A stretch of DNA of 64,000 bases. It comes from DSCS01 sp035391585 (GTDB lineage: Bacteria > Macinerneyibacteriota > Macinerneyibacteria > Macinerneyibacteriales > DSCS01). Shown here one piece after another: positions 8,526 to 17,279 of this stretch. Within the stretch, counting starts at the first letter, position 1. Each line of letters begins with the position of its first letter. The stretch covers positions 1 through 64,000 of the forward strand of contig CAZNOX010000001.1 of the NCBI GenBank assembly GCA_964574875.1, read 5' to 3'. The translations under genes and the position numbers were made by a program. Below the pieces are notes generated by a model that saw only the letters and a list, made by a program, of their open reading frames with translations, searched no databases and was not told the origin of the DNA.

Positions 8526-9754
8526 GCTCTGATCAATCCTTTCGCAGTGGCAGGAACGATTTTGATTTTTTTCTTATATTTGAGAATAGCTTTTTTTGGC
8601 CATCCGTCAAGGGTCAGCCCGTCTTCATTGAAGATTATATCCGGAACAAGGATCTTGTCGTAATCGTCGGCCACCCTGCAGGCGGCTCTCATCACGTCCT
8701 CGCCGCTCAGAAGTCCGGTGACCGTGACATGGGGCCCAAGCAGGGTGTTTTCCACCGGGATCAGGTCCCGGCTGATCCCCATACCGGCCAGGGTCCGTGT
8801 GAAATCCTCCAGGATCCGGGCTCCGTCCACACCGGTGAGGACCGCTGTCCTGGCCTTATCGCGTCTCTTCACTCCAGGAAGAAGCGCTTCAAACTCCTCT
8901 TTGAAGTGCGCATAGAGCCCCACGCCGTTGTCCAGGAGGTCCTCGCGGTATTGCAGGCTGAACGGTTCTCCGGCGATGAGGGCGAATTCGTCTGTGGCCC
9001 AGAGAAGCGGCATCTCCCCTTTCCGGCCGAGGCTCTTCTCCCTGGCATCCAAAAGCCGGAGGACGCTCCCGGCTTCGATGCGAGTAAAGGGCCTCAGAGG
9101 AGCCAGCCCCTCGCGATGCCCGGTGAGCCCCACAGGGACCAGGGTGATGGAGAGAAGCCCTTCAGCGCGTTCTGTGAGAAAGTCCAGGGTCTTTTCCAGT
9201 TCCCCCCCGTCGTTCACACCGGGAACGAGCACTATCTGGGTATGCATCTTGATCCCCGAGGCGATGAGCCGGTCAAAGGCCCGGGTGAAGTCGAAGTCGT
9301 GGCGGCATCGCATGAGGCGTGCGCGCACCTGTGGTGTCACCGCCTGGACAGAGACATAGAGGGGTGAAAGATGGAGCCGCTCCATGCGTTGAAAATCCTC
9401 TTCTGTCAGGTTGGTGAGGGTGATGTAGGCGCCGTGGAGAAACGAGAGACGGTAGTCGTCATCTTTGAGGTAGAGCGGAGAGCGAAGCCCCCGGGGAAGC
9501 TGGGAGACAAAGCAGAAGGTGCAGTCATTATTGCAGGGACGGATCCGGAACTCTTCAAACGTCAGGTCCCCGTTCTCATAAAAAAAGGAGAGGGTCCCCT
9601 TCCCCTCCACGGAGAGGGCCACCTCTTCACCGTCAAAAAAGAGAAAATCAAGAAAATCGACGGCAGGATAGCCGTTGACGGTGAGGATCCTGTCTCCGGA
9701 ACGTAAACCCGCCCGGTAGGCCCCTGTTCTCTTTCTGACGCCGATGATGGTCAT
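8522..9754 (-). CDS. DUF512 family radical SAM protein with N-terminal PDZ-like domain
   Basis: 410 residues. The first ~40 residues resemble a PDZ domain (AGLRSGDRILTVNG). The radical SAM cluster ligands are Cys74, Cys78 and Cys81 (CNNDCTFC), followed by FVSQLPRGLR and the conserved DDDYRLSFLHG and YVSVQA segments typical of the DUF512/TIGR03279 family. No biochemical function is established for this family as far as I know. ATGA overlaps tie it to both der (downstream) and the next radical SAM gene (upstream), so the two radical SAM proteins are probably translated together and may work in one pathway. Confidence 0.9.
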   Translation of the reverse strand: MTIIGVRKRTGAYRAGLRSGDRILTVNGYPAVDFLDFLFFDGEEVALSVEGKGTLSFFYENGDLTFEEFRIRPCNNDCTFCFVSQLPRGLRSPLYLKDDDYRLSFLHGAYITLTNLTEEDFQRMERLHLSPLYVSVQAVTPQVRARLMRCRHDFDFTRAFDRLIASGIKMHTQIVLVPGVNDGGELEKTLDFLTERAEGLLSITLVPVGLTGHREGLAPLRPFTRIEAGSVLRLLDAREKSLGRKGEMPLLWATDEFALIAGEPFSLQYREDLLDNGVGLYAHFKEEFEALLPGVKRRDKARTAVLTGVDGARILEDFTRTLAGMGISRDLIPVENTLLGPHVTVTGLLSGEDVMRAACRVADDYDKILVPDIIFNEDGLTLDGWPKKAILKYKKKIKIVPATAKGLIRA

Positions 9755-11088
9755 AACTCCCCTTCTGTGTGATGGAAGTGTACAGTATCCTGTGGGATTT
9801 CACAAGGTCTTTCACAGGCATGGCCTTCTGCGCTCTTCAGGCTTTCCGAGATCTCCGCCTGCCTTTCCCAGTTGCCGTAAAAGGGAAAACGGGCCATGAT
9901 CTTTTTCAGCGCGCTTCTCTTCTCCTCTGTGAGGGGGACAGGGCTCTCCTTGCCCAGGGGGGTTCCCGGAAGAGGAAGGAAAAAGTGGGCATGGATGGCT
10001 GCTCCTGCTCCTCCGATCTCTTCCATGAAGGCCAGGGTATCCCGGAACTCCTCCTCTGTCTCATGCGGGAACCCCAGGATGAAGTCCACATCCATGCGGA
10101 ACCCCTTTTTGACACCCAGGCGGACAGCTCTGAGGACATGGTCCAGGGTGTGCCCCCTGTGCAAAGAGGCCAGGCGCTGAGCATTCCCTGTCTGAGCTCC
10201 CATGACAAGGCGCCTGTTGTCGGCAAGTTCGAGGATGAGGTCGAACGCCTCTTCTGTGGCCTGTTCCGGGCGGAGTTCTGAAGGGAAAAAGCCGAATCCC
10301 AGCCGGTCTTCCTTGCGGAGGACTTTGCGTGACTCCCTGAGGAGTTCTTCAATCCGATCAAAACGGACCTCCCCGCTTGTCTGAGCGCCGTAGGAGAAGG
10401 CGCTGGGCGTGATGAAGCGCACATGGGCGGGACGGTTGCGCTGACGGATATAGAGGGTCAGGGCTTCGATGATCTTCTCCAGGCTTCGGTGCCGGACAGG
10501 GCCCTCAAAAAGTGACGGGGTCTGGCAGTAGGCGCAGTGATGGAAACAGCCCCGTGTGATCTCCAGGGCGTTGTAGAGACGATGGTTCGGAGCGTAGGGA
10601 GCAAAGTCATCCAGGGACGAGACCGCCGGGGGAAACGCGGTCATTCTGTCTCCCTCTCTCACACAGCTTCCGGGGATTGCGGCGATAGTCTGACGGTCAC
10701 GCAGAGCCTGGGCCACGAGGATGAGGGGAGCCTCTCCGTCTCCGCGGACCGCCATGTCAAAGCCCCTGTTCAGAGTCTCCCGGGGAGCCCCCGTGGGATG
10801 GGGCCCTCCGCAAAAGATGAAAAGTTGTGGGCCGAACTCATGGCGGAGGCGTGAGACGAAAGAGAACGCTTGTCTCTTCTCATGGGTCATGAACGAGATC
10901 CCCACAGCACACGGGTCGTGGCTGCTGATGAACCGGCGCAGCTCCGGAGTGACCTCAAAAGCGCCTAGAGCAAAGCCTGTCTCCGGGCAGGTGTCAAGCC
11001 CCCTCTCCTCCAGGGCGCCCATGAGAGCTGTGATGCTGTGGCGCCCCGAGGGGCCGCCGTGAAGAAAGAGCCCGCTACCCCTGCCCAT
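9751..11088 (-). CDS. B12-binding-like/radical SAM protein, MJ_1487-like
   Basis: 445 residues. The N-terminal ~150 residues look like a cobalamin-binding Rossmann domain (ISSHDPCAVGISFMTH, FIFCGGPHPTGAP), but no DxHxxG B12 ligand motif is evident. The radical SAM cluster is Cys181, Cys185 and Cys188 (CFHHCAYC), followed by a TIM-barrel core with DFILGFPHETEEEF and LPLPGTPLG. The arrangement fits the TIGR04013 group found in archaea and anaerobic bacteria; the assignment to that group is from memory. It overlaps the MATE gene by 14 bases and the DUF512 gene by an ATGA. Confidence 0.8.
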   Translation of the reverse strand: MGRGSGLFLHGGPSGRHSITALMGALEERGLDTCPETGFALGAFEVTPELRRFISSHDPCAVGISFMTHEKRQAFSFVSRLRHEFGPQLFIFCGGPHPTGAPRETLNRGFDMAVRGDGEAPLILVAQALRDRQTIAAIPGSCVREGDRMTAFPPAVSSLDDFAPYAPNHRLYNALEITRGCFHHCAYCQTPSLFEGPVRHRSLEKIIEALTLYIRQRNRPAHVRFITPSAFSYGAQTSGEVRFDRIEELLRESRKVLRKEDRLGFGFFPSELRPEQATEEAFDLILELADNRRLVMGAQTGNAQRLASLHRGHTLDHVLRAVRLGVKKGFRMDVDFILGFPHETEEEFRDTLAFMEEIGGAGAAIHAHFFLPLPGTPLGKESPVPLTEEKRSALKKIMARFPFYGNWERQAEISESLKSAEGHACERPCEIPQDTVHFHHTEGEL

Positions 11089-12436
11089 GGAAAGTCCCGC
11101 TTTGGATCTTTCGGCGGAAGAGAGCGAACATCCCGTAGATCACGGAAAAGGAGAGGATGTCAGCCAGGGGGAAAGAGACCCAGACTCCGCTGATCCCCCA
11201 GAGGGATGACAGGACGATGAGAAGAGGGATGAGGATGATGATCTGCCTCAGCAGGGAGATGAAAACAGCGGGACGCACATGGCCCATGGCCTGGTAGAGG
11301 GTGGAGACGATCACCTGAAAGCCCACCAGGGGAAACATGGCTGTAAAGAGCCTCATGGTGACAGCGGTGCTCCTGACAAAGGCCCGGTCGGCTGAAAAGA
11401 GAGAGAGGAGTGTCCGCGGGAAAAACTCGCCCAGGACAAACCCCATGGCCGTGACGCCCGTGGCGATGAAAATCGCCAGGGTCACGGACCGGAGGACCTT
11501 GTCCAGACGTCCGGCTCCGTAGTTGAACCCGATGATGGGCTGAAGCCCCTGGGCCAGGCCGAAGACGGGCATGAGCACAAGCATCATGGTCCGGTTGATC
11601 ACGGCAAAGGCGGCCACGTCTGTCTCGCTTCCCATCTTCACCAGGATATTGTTCACCACGATGAGAAGGACGCTGGCTGCCGACTGCCTGAAGAGGGATG
11701 ACAGCCCCACACTCATGATCCGGAAAAGGATCCCACCCCGGGGGAGAAGGTCACGGGTTTCGGGACGCACCAGGCCGTAACGCGGCCTGAAGTAGATGGC
11801 CAGGATGTAGAGAGCGCTGAAGAACCGGGCGATGACCGTGGCCCAGGCGGCTCCTGCTGTTCCCATGCGAAAGCCGAAGATGAAGACCGGGTCCAGAATG
11901 ATATTGGAGACCACGCCGATGAGCATGGAGATCATGGCTTCCCGGGCATAGCCCTGGGCGCGCAGAATATTGTTCATGATCATGGAAAAGACGGTGAAGA
12001 CTGTCCCGCCGAGGATCACAGAGAGATAGTCGTCGGTAAAGGGGACCACGTCCCCAGTGGCTCCGAAAAGGGAGATGAGTTCGCTTTTGAAGAAAAAGCC
12101 CGCTCCGGTGAGGAGCGGAGCCATGATAAGAAAGGCCAGCCAGACATTGCCCATGATCCCGCGCGCTTTGTCCCGGTCTCTCTCCCCCAGGGCGATGGAG
12201 ATGAGGGCTCCCCCTCCGATACCCACAAATTGGGAGAGGGCCAGATAGGCCATCTGAAGGGGAAAGACAAGGGAGACTCCCGCCAGCCCCAGTGTTCCCA
12301 CGCCCCGGCCCACGAAAGCCGCATCCACCACGTTGTAGAGGGCATTGACCGACATGGCCACAATAGCGGGAAGAGACATCTGCCCCAGAAGGCGCAGCAG
12401 GTTGTCATCAGCAAGGTTCGGTTTTTTCGATTGCAT
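11075..12436 (-). CDS. MATE family multidrug/cation antiporter
   Basis: 453-residue integral membrane protein with about twelve hydrophobic spans. The N-terminus (LGQMSLPAIVAMSVNALYNVVDAAFVGRGVG) is the classic first helix pair of MATE proteins; two homologous halves are visible, the second starting near residue 235 (SLFRQSAASVLL). Members export cationic compounds using Na+ or H+ gradients; the substrate cannot be predicted. There is only a weak ribosome binding site (GAAAG). The gene lies 52 bases after the threonine dehydrogenase gene, with a GC-rich hairpin in between. Confidence 0.93.
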   Translation of the reverse strand: MQSKKPNLADDNLLRLLGQMSLPAIVAMSVNALYNVVDAAFVGRGVGTLGLAGVSLVFPLQMAYLALSQFVGIGGGALISIALGERDRDKARGIMGNVWLAFLIMAPLLTGAGFFFKSELISLFGATGDVVPFTDDYLSVILGGTVFTVFSMIMNNILRAQGYAREAMISMLIGVVSNIILDPVFIFGFRMGTAGAAWATVIARFFSALYILAIYFRPRYGLVRPETRDLLPRGGILFRIMSVGLSSLFRQSAASVLLIVVNNILVKMGSETDVAAFAVINRTMMLVLMPVFGLAQGLQPIIGFNYGAGRLDKVLRSVTLAIFIATGVTAMGFVLGEFFPRTLLSLFSADRAFVRSTAVTMRLFTAMFPLVGFQVIVSTLYQAMGHVRPAVFISLLRQIIILIPLLIVLSSLWGISGVWVSFPLADILSFSVIYGMFALFRRKIQSGTFHGQG

Positions 12437-12443
12437 GGGATCT

Positions 12444-12485
12444 TTCAGAGGCGGGCGCCCCGTGTTCTCCGGAACGCCCGGCCTT
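12444..12485 (+). terminator. Terminator-like hairpin, plus-strand orientation
   Basis: Arms GCGGGCG (from 12456) and CGCCCGG pair with an inner CCG/CGG pair, and on the plus strand the stem is followed by GCC and five Ts (12482-12486 area). On the minus strand, which carries the genes, the T run lies upstream of the hairpin, so it is not a standard terminator for threonine dehydrogenase. It may stop antisense transcripts or act as a stabilising 3' structure. Confidence 0.4.
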
Positions 12486-12488
12486 TTT

Positions 12489-13439
12489 CTATTTCAGTTT
12501 TTCCTTGAGTTTGGCCAGCATGTCTCCTGTCATGTCTGCCAGGGTGTAGCCGGGTTTCCATCCCCATTCGCTGCGGGCGCAGCTGTCATCCATGGAGTTG
12601 GGCCAGGAGTTGGCGATCTTCACCAGTGTGGGGTTGATATCATAACTCAATGTGAACTCCGGAATATGTTTTTTGATCTCCGCAGCGAGGATCTCGGGAT
12701 CGAAACTCATGGCGGTGACGTTAAAGGAGTTGCGGTGCTCTAATCGCGAGGGGTCGGCTTCCATGATCTGGATGGCCGCTTTGACGGCATCGGGCATATA
12801 CATCATATCCAGGAAGGTCCCTCCCGGGAGAGGACAGGTATATTTTTTGGCTTTAATGGCTTCATAAAAGATCTCCACGGCGTAGTCTGTGGTCCCCCCT
12901 CCGGGGAGGGTCTTGTAAGAGATGAGCCCCGGGAAACGGACGCTCCTGGTATCCACGCCGTATTTGAGGTAATAGTAGTCGCTGAGCATCTCTCCGGCGA
13001 CTTTGCTGATCCCGTAGATGGTGGTGGGACGCATGACCGTGTCCTGGGGCGTATGGTCAGGGGGAGTGGACGGGCCGAAGGCGCCGATGGAGCTGGGGGT
13101 GAAGATGGCGCATTTGTGCTCCCGCGCGATCTCCAGGACATTCATGAGTCCCCCGATATTGATCTCCCAGGCAAACTGGGGTTTCTGCTCCCCCACAGCC
13201 GAGAGGAGAGCCACCAGGTTATAGATGGTATCGATGTTGTATTTTTTGATCACAGCCACGATCTTTTCCGTATCACGGATATCCAGGTACTCGTAAGGGC
13301 CGCTCTCTTTGAGTTCGCAGGAGACATTCAGGTTGATGTCGCCTCCCACCACATGGGAATCGCCGTAGATCGCCCTCAGCTCACTCACCAGTTCCGAACC
13401 GATCTGTCCCGATGCGCCTAAAACAAGAATGTTTTTCAT
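12489..13439 (-). CDS. L-threonine 3-dehydrogenase-like SDR/epimerase-fold enzyme
   Basis: 316-residue extended SDR protein. The Rossmann motif is GASGQIGSEL (residues 8-17); the catalytic pair is Tyr and Lys in YGISK with Ser in TPSSIGAFG. The pattern TPPDHTPQDTVMRPTTIYG and the PGLISYKTLPGGGTTDYA segment match the short-chain threonine dehydrogenases (animal mitochondrial TDH and bacterial homologues), which oxidise threonine with NAD+ to 2-amino-3-ketobutyrate. Family assignment is good; substrate is by homology recall. GGAGG precedes the ATG by five bases. No glycine C-acetyltransferase (kbl) gene is present in the window. Confidence 0.82.
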   Translation of the reverse strand: MKNILVLGASGQIGSELVSELRAIYGDSHVVGGDINLNVSCELKESGPYEYLDIRDTEKIVAVIKKYNIDTIYNLVALLSAVGEQKPQFAWEINIGGLMNVLEIAREHKCAIFTPSSIGAFGPSTPPDHTPQDTVMRPTTIYGISKVAGEMLSDYYYLKYGVDTRSVRFPGLISYKTLPGGGTTDYAVEIFYEAIKAKKYTCPLPGGTFLDMMYMPDAVKAAIQIMEADPSRLEHRNSFNVTAMSFDPEILAAEIKKHIPEFTLSYDINPTLVKIANSWPNSMDDSCARSEWGWKPGYTLADMTGDMLAKLKEKLK

Positions 13440-13463
13440 ATTGTCCTCCGTTTTTTCTTATCC

Positions 13464-13835
13464 CTAATCGATATATTCAACGTCAATTCCGTTTTTTTCC
13501 AGCAATTCGGCTGTGACCCCGCCCTCTCCGCATGACGGGCTTCCCCCTTTGAGAAGAGCGTGTGTGATCCCCCTTTTGAGGCAGTACTCCAGGACAGCCC
13601 GGGCTCCCCGTTGAAACGCGTGTGTCACATCTTCTTTGGAATAGAGACGGATGACACGCCCCGTCCCGTCCTGTTCGGCGGGTTCCCGCGGTGTGGCAAA
13701 TCCGGCCATCTGCTCGGGGCAGAGAGGGACACAGGCCACAATATCGTCCAGGTCTCTCCTGTTTTTATCTGTCCCGTCGTAACGGCACGGGAGTCCCATG
13801 AGACAAGCGCTGACAAGAACGGCTTTTGATTTCAT
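13464..13835 (-). CDS. DUF523 family protein
   Basis: 123-residue Cys-rich protein. Conserved motifs are VSACLMGLPCRYDG at the N-terminus, CPEQMAGF in the middle and LLKGGSPSCG near the C-terminus, the hallmark of DUF523. Members of this group (TudS) have been described as [4Fe-4S]-dependent thiouracil desulfurases or desulfidases; whether this copy does that is unknown. The ATG overlaps the stop of the upstream unknown gene (ATGA), and the threonine dehydrogenase gene follows after 24 bases. Confidence 0.85.
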   Translation of the reverse strand: MKSKAVLVSACLMGLPCRYDGTDKNRRDLDDIVACVPLCPEQMAGFATPREPAEQDGTGRVIRLYSKEDVTHAFQRGARAVLEYCLKRGITHALLKGGSPSCGEGGVTAELLEKNGIDVEYID

Positions 13836-14410
13836 TTTTTGACGAGTTTGACCTTGATCGCCGGTTTCCCGGAATCGCTTTTGCCCACCTGAACGGTCAC
13901 CTTGTAATCTTTTCCGGCTTTCTGTTTCGCCGCCTCGATCTGTTCCCGGACGGATTGTTTGAGAAGAGCCCGTTTGGTCTCGTCACGGACGATCTGGGAA
14001 AGAGCCGAATCGAGTTTGCTGTCCAGAGGGTCTGTCTTGCTGCGTGATGTGACCTTTTCAGCCACACTCTGCCCTGTCTTCACCACTTTTCCGCTTTCTT
14101 CATCCACGGCAAAGGAGCCCGGGGGGCGGTAGAGGGCCTGGTTGATCTGATTTTCAAAATAGCCTTCCTTGGCTCTGTAGACGTAGACGAAGTTTTCAAA
14201 GGGGAACTTTACACTCGTGGGCATCTGTCCCACTTTCGAGGTGAATTCCTGGATACGCTGTTCGATCATGCTCTGGATCTCCCTGATCACGCGGACATGA
14301 TAGGATTTTCTGTGAAACGGGGCATTGAAGAGCTCTTTGATCTCGTCTTCGAGTTCCTTGAGTTTATGCTCAAGTTTTTTGATGTCATTATAGGTGACTT
14401 TGACCGCCAA
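13832..14410 (-). CDS. Conserved-looking protein of unknown function after the SPFH gene
   Basis: I do not recognise this 192-residue protein. It has no signal peptide or membrane span. Residues 8-30 are strongly heptad-like and charged (KKLEHKLKELEDEIKELF), indicating a coiled coil; a middle region carries aromatic residues (FENFVYVYRAKEGYF), and the C-terminal ~60 residues are basic and Lys-rich. TTG at 14410 is the best start, with GGGGAG six bases upstream, only three bases after the SPFH stop. Tight coupling suggests a partner of the SPFH/zinc-ribbon protein. Confidence 0.7.
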   Translation of the reverse strand: MAVKVTYNDIKKLEHKLKELEDEIKELFNAPFHRKSYHVRVIREIQSMIEQRIQEFTSKVGQMPTSVKFPFENFVYVYRAKEGYFENQINQALYRPPGSFAVDEESGKVVKTGQSVAEKVTSRSKTDPLDSKLDSALSQIVRDETKRALLKQSVREQIEAAKQKAGKDYKVTVQVGKSDSGKPAIKVKLVKK

Positions 14411-14413
14411 TGT

Positions 14414-15532
14414 CTACTCCCCTTTGAGGTCATGTCCGCACTGGGGACAGAACTTGTTGTCGGATGAAAGCGCAGCTCCGCAGGAAGGACACGTCTTTTT
14501 CTGGATGACTTCCCCGCAGGAGGGGCAGAATTTGGCTCCCAGGGGAACAGGCTGTCCGCAGGAGGGGCAGTTCTCCCCGGAGCGGTTTACCGCCATGATC
14601 TTTTCTCCGCAGGCGGAGCAGAACTTCGCGCCCACCTCGTTCATGGCCCCGCAGAAGGGACAGGGGATCTTTTCCTGTCCGGGAGCCACCCGTCCGTCTC
14701 CCACCATTCCCGGGAGAAGAAAACCCAGTCCGGCGCCGATGCCCAGCCCCATGCCTTCTGAAGCTCCGCCTTCCCCTTTGAGGGCGGCATCCCCCATGGC
14801 ACGGGCCGCTTTGAACTGAAGATAGTCTTTTGTATCGGAAAAGAGCCCCATACCCGAGCGCTCGTCGATCATCTGCTGGACCTCTTCAGGGGGGTTGATG
14901 CTGCTGATGGCAAAATCCTTGAGCTCGATGCCGTACTGTTTGAAATCTTCCAGCACCCGCTCGCGGGCCTGGCGGGACAATTCGTCGAACTGCGCGGGCA
15001 GATCGAAGACAGAGGTGACACTCTCCCCTAACAGATCAGTGATCCGTGAAGCGATGAGGTCCCGGAAAAAATCCTCCAGGGGACGGGTCTCGTAAAGCCC
15101 CCTGGCCCCCACGATGTTGTTGACAAAGACGATGGGCTGGATGATACGGATGGAGTAGATGCCGAAGGCGCGGAGATTGACCACGCCCAGGTCCCGGTCT
15201 TTGAGGGCGATGGGGTTTTTGGTCCCCCACTTCATATTCAGAAAGACTTTGGCATTGACGAAGACGACTTCCGCCCTGAAGGGAGACTTGAATCCGAAGG
15301 GAAGAGAAAGAGCTTTTGTCAGGACCGGAAGGTTCGCCGTGGTGACCGTGTGGCGCCCGGGCCCGAAGACATCAAGGGCTTTCCCGTCACGGAAAAAGAC
15401 AGCGCGCTGATGGTCGCGGACGATGAGCTGGGCCCCGATCTTGATGGGCAGCGAACCCTCTTCCGGGATCCGCTTGACGATCTCGTTTTCAGAGCTGTCG
15501 GTCACTTCCAGGACTTCAATAAATTCTGACAT
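14414..15532 (-). CDS. SPFH-domain protein with C-terminal triple zinc ribbon
   Basis: 372 residues. The N-terminal ~230 residues form an SPFH/band-7-like domain of the YdjI/virion-core type (AQLIVRDHQRAVFFRDGKA, VFGPGRHTVTT, NPPEEVQQMID). A Gly/Met-rich linker follows, then three zinc ribbons: CPFCGAMNEVGAKFCSACG, CPSCGQPVPLGAKFCPSCG and CPSCGAALSSDNKFCPQCG. Such proteins form oligomeric scaffolds, but no precise function is known. Start ATG at 15532 has AGGAGAG upstream; an earlier in-frame start at 15580 would add an unlikely tail. It is the first gene after a consensus promoter and heads the longest gene run in the window. Confidence 0.85.
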   Translation of the reverse strand: MSEFIEVLEVTDSSENEIVKRIPEEGSLPIKIGAQLIVRDHQRAVFFRDGKALDVFGPGRHTVTTANLPVLTKALSLPFGFKSPFRAEVVFVNAKVFLNMKWGTKNPIALKDRDLGVVNLRAFGIYSIRIIQPIVFVNNIVGARGLYETRPLEDFFRDLIASRITDLLGESVTSVFDLPAQFDELSRQARERVLEDFKQYGIELKDFAISSINPPEEVQQMIDERSGMGLFSDTKDYLQFKAARAMGDAALKGEGGASEGMGLGIGAGLGFLLPGMVGDGRVAPGQEKIPCPFCGAMNEVGAKFCSACGEKIMAVNRSGENCPSCGQPVPLGAKFCPSCGEVIQKKTCPSCGAALSSDNKFCPQCGHDLKGE

Positions 15533-15632
15533 AATCTCTCCTGTCGTTTGATGAGCCCTCGAAAAGGGGTCATCCTGCAACTCTCCCGGGAGACGTTGCC
15601 TGGGCCTTTCTCAGAAACTCTTTTCTCCGTCC

Positions 15633-15660
15633 ATTATACTGAAAACTTTCCTTCTGTCAA
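15633..15660 (-). promoter_or_regulatory. Consensus sigma-70-type promoter for the SPFH operon
   Basis: On the minus strand a perfect TTGACA (15655-15660) is separated by 16 bases from a perfect TATAAT (15633-15638). The predicted transcript would begin near 15626, giving a leader of about 95 bases before the SPFH start. It lies immediately after the stop of the uridine-kinase-like gene. Confidence 0.85.
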
Positions 15661-15665
15661 TTTCA

Positions 15666-17267
15666 TCAATAGTCGTAGAGGCTGTTTCCCACGAACTCAC
15701 GGATAATGGATGTCTTGGGGGTAAAGTACGGGTCGATCTCGCTGATAAGGTTCAGGAGCGTGAGGAGTTCAGAGGCTTTAGCGAATTCGGGCTCCTGCGG
15801 GGGGACCTCTTTGAGGAGCTTCACAGCGAACTTTTTCAAAACACAGAGCTCATAGGGAAGTGAGGAGTTGAACATCACGTCTGCCGTCTCCTGATACGGG
15901 AAGATATACCGGTCCTCCCCGGCGCGCACCTTTGTCCACATCCTGAGGGTATCCAGGGCGGAGTGCCCACGGAACTGGGCATCACGCACCAGCCTCCGGA
16001 CAAGACGGACATCGGTGGTCTTGATGCGGTTGAACGAGTCCATATTCAGCTGTGTGAGAGCGCTCACGTAGATCTTGAACTTCAGGTTGTCGGGGATGGC
16101 TTCGGTGAGCTTGGGATTCAGCCCGTGGATCCCTTCGACGATGATGGGCTGATTGTAATTCAGTTTGAGTTTTTCCCCCTCCTGGCGTGTCCCTGTCAAA
16201 AAGTCATATTTGGGCAGGGTGACTTCGTGGCCTTCCATGAGGAGAAGGAGGTGCTCATTGAAAAGAGCGATATCAATGGCCTCGACGCATTCAAAATCCA
16301 TCTCCCCTTTTTCGTTGCGGGGGGTCTCTTTCCAGGGGAGAAAATAGTCATCCATTCCGATGGCCACAGGTTCGATCCCCCAGGATTTGATGGATGTGGC
16401 CAGTCGTTTTGAAAAGGTCGTCTTCCCCGAAGAGGAGGGCCCCGCGATGAGGATCAGGCGGCTGTGCCCGTCAAGCTTGATGATCTCTTCGGCGATCCTG
16501 ATGATGTGCTTCTCCTGCATGGCTTCGGAGACAAGGATCATCTCCCGGTACTTCTCCTCTTCGATAAGCCCGTTGAGCGACGTGATGAATTCCATGTGGA
16601 GGATCTCCGCCCAGTGTTTGAACTCCTGATGGATCCTGAAGAGTTTCTTCTGTTCCTGGAAAGGAGCCAGCGCGGCGTGGTCGGTGATCAGGGGCATCCG
16701 GATGATGAGCCCGGGAGGATAGTAGAGGAGGTCGAAGACCTTGAGGTACGATGTGGACGGGACAGTCTTGAAGAGCCCGTAGTCATAGACTTTCTCGTCA
16801 AGAGTCACCAGCGACTGACACTCCAGCTGTTCAAAGAGCTCAAGCTTGTCTTCGTCTTCGTCTTTTCTCAATTTGGAGAGCATCTCTTTTCGGGGGAGGT
16901 CCCGATAGAGGGTAAAGGGAAGGTCCGCTTCTGCAAGCTCTTCCATCTTCTCTTTGATCCGGGCCACATGTTCCATCTTGAGGATGGGGAATGAGCGGTC
17001 GGACAGGGTGAAGTAGAGCCCGGTATCAATGGTATGCTCCACATTGATCTCGGCGTGGGGATAGAGTGTCCTCACAGCAGCAGCGAAGAGAAGGATCAGG
17101 CTCTTTTCGTAAAAAGCATGGCCCCGGGGTGTATCCAGGTAGATGGGGGAACACCCCTCTCCGTTCTCCCCTGCGTCCAGCTCCAGAAGGGAATAGGCCC
17201 GGTTCATCTTCCAAAACCCGACGACGCATCCTTCGCGGTTCCATTCCTCAATCAGTTTTTTCATCAT
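15666..17267 (-). CDS. Uridine-kinase-like nucleoside kinase with ThrRS-like N-terminal domain
   Basis: 533 residues in two parts. Residues ~1-200 resemble the second additional domain of threonyl-tRNA synthetase (VEHTIDTGLYF corresponds to the HxxxH-type motif in degenerate form). Residues ~255-480 are a uridine kinase/phosphoribulokinase-type P-loop domain: Walker A GPSSSGKTTFS, substrate loop MDDYFLP, and VEGIHGLNP. Proteins of this build are widespread in spirochaetes, clostridia and Thermotogae and are annotated as uridine kinases; the true substrate is not certain. The start has GAGGACGAG upstream; the adjacent ATG at 17264 is equally possible. It follows gpsA by 12 bases. Confidence 0.88.
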   Translation of the reverse strand: MMKKLIEEWNREGCVVGFWKMNRAYSLLELDAGENGEGCSPIYLDTPRGHAFYEKSLILLFAAAVRTLYPHAEINVEHTIDTGLYFTLSDRSFPILKMEHVARIKEKMEELAEADLPFTLYRDLPRKEMLSKLRKDEDEDKLELFEQLECQSLVTLDEKVYDYGLFKTVPSTSYLKVFDLLYYPPGLIIRMPLITDHAALAPFQEQKKLFRIHQEFKHWAEILHMEFITSLNGLIEEEKYREMILVSEAMQEKHIIRIAEEIIKLDGHSRLILIAGPSSSGKTTFSKRLATSIKSWGIEPVAIGMDDYFLPWKETPRNEKGEMDFECVEAIDIALFNEHLLLLMEGHEVTLPKYDFLTGTRQEGEKLKLNYNQPIIVEGIHGLNPKLTEAIPDNLKFKIYVSALTQLNMDSFNRIKTTDVRLVRRLVRDAQFRGHSALDTLRMWTKVRAGEDRYIFPYQETADVMFNSSLPYELCVLKKFAVKLLKEVPPQEPEFAKASELLTLLNLISEIDPYFTPKTSIIREFVGNSLYDY

Positions 17268-17279
17268 CTCGTCCTCTTT

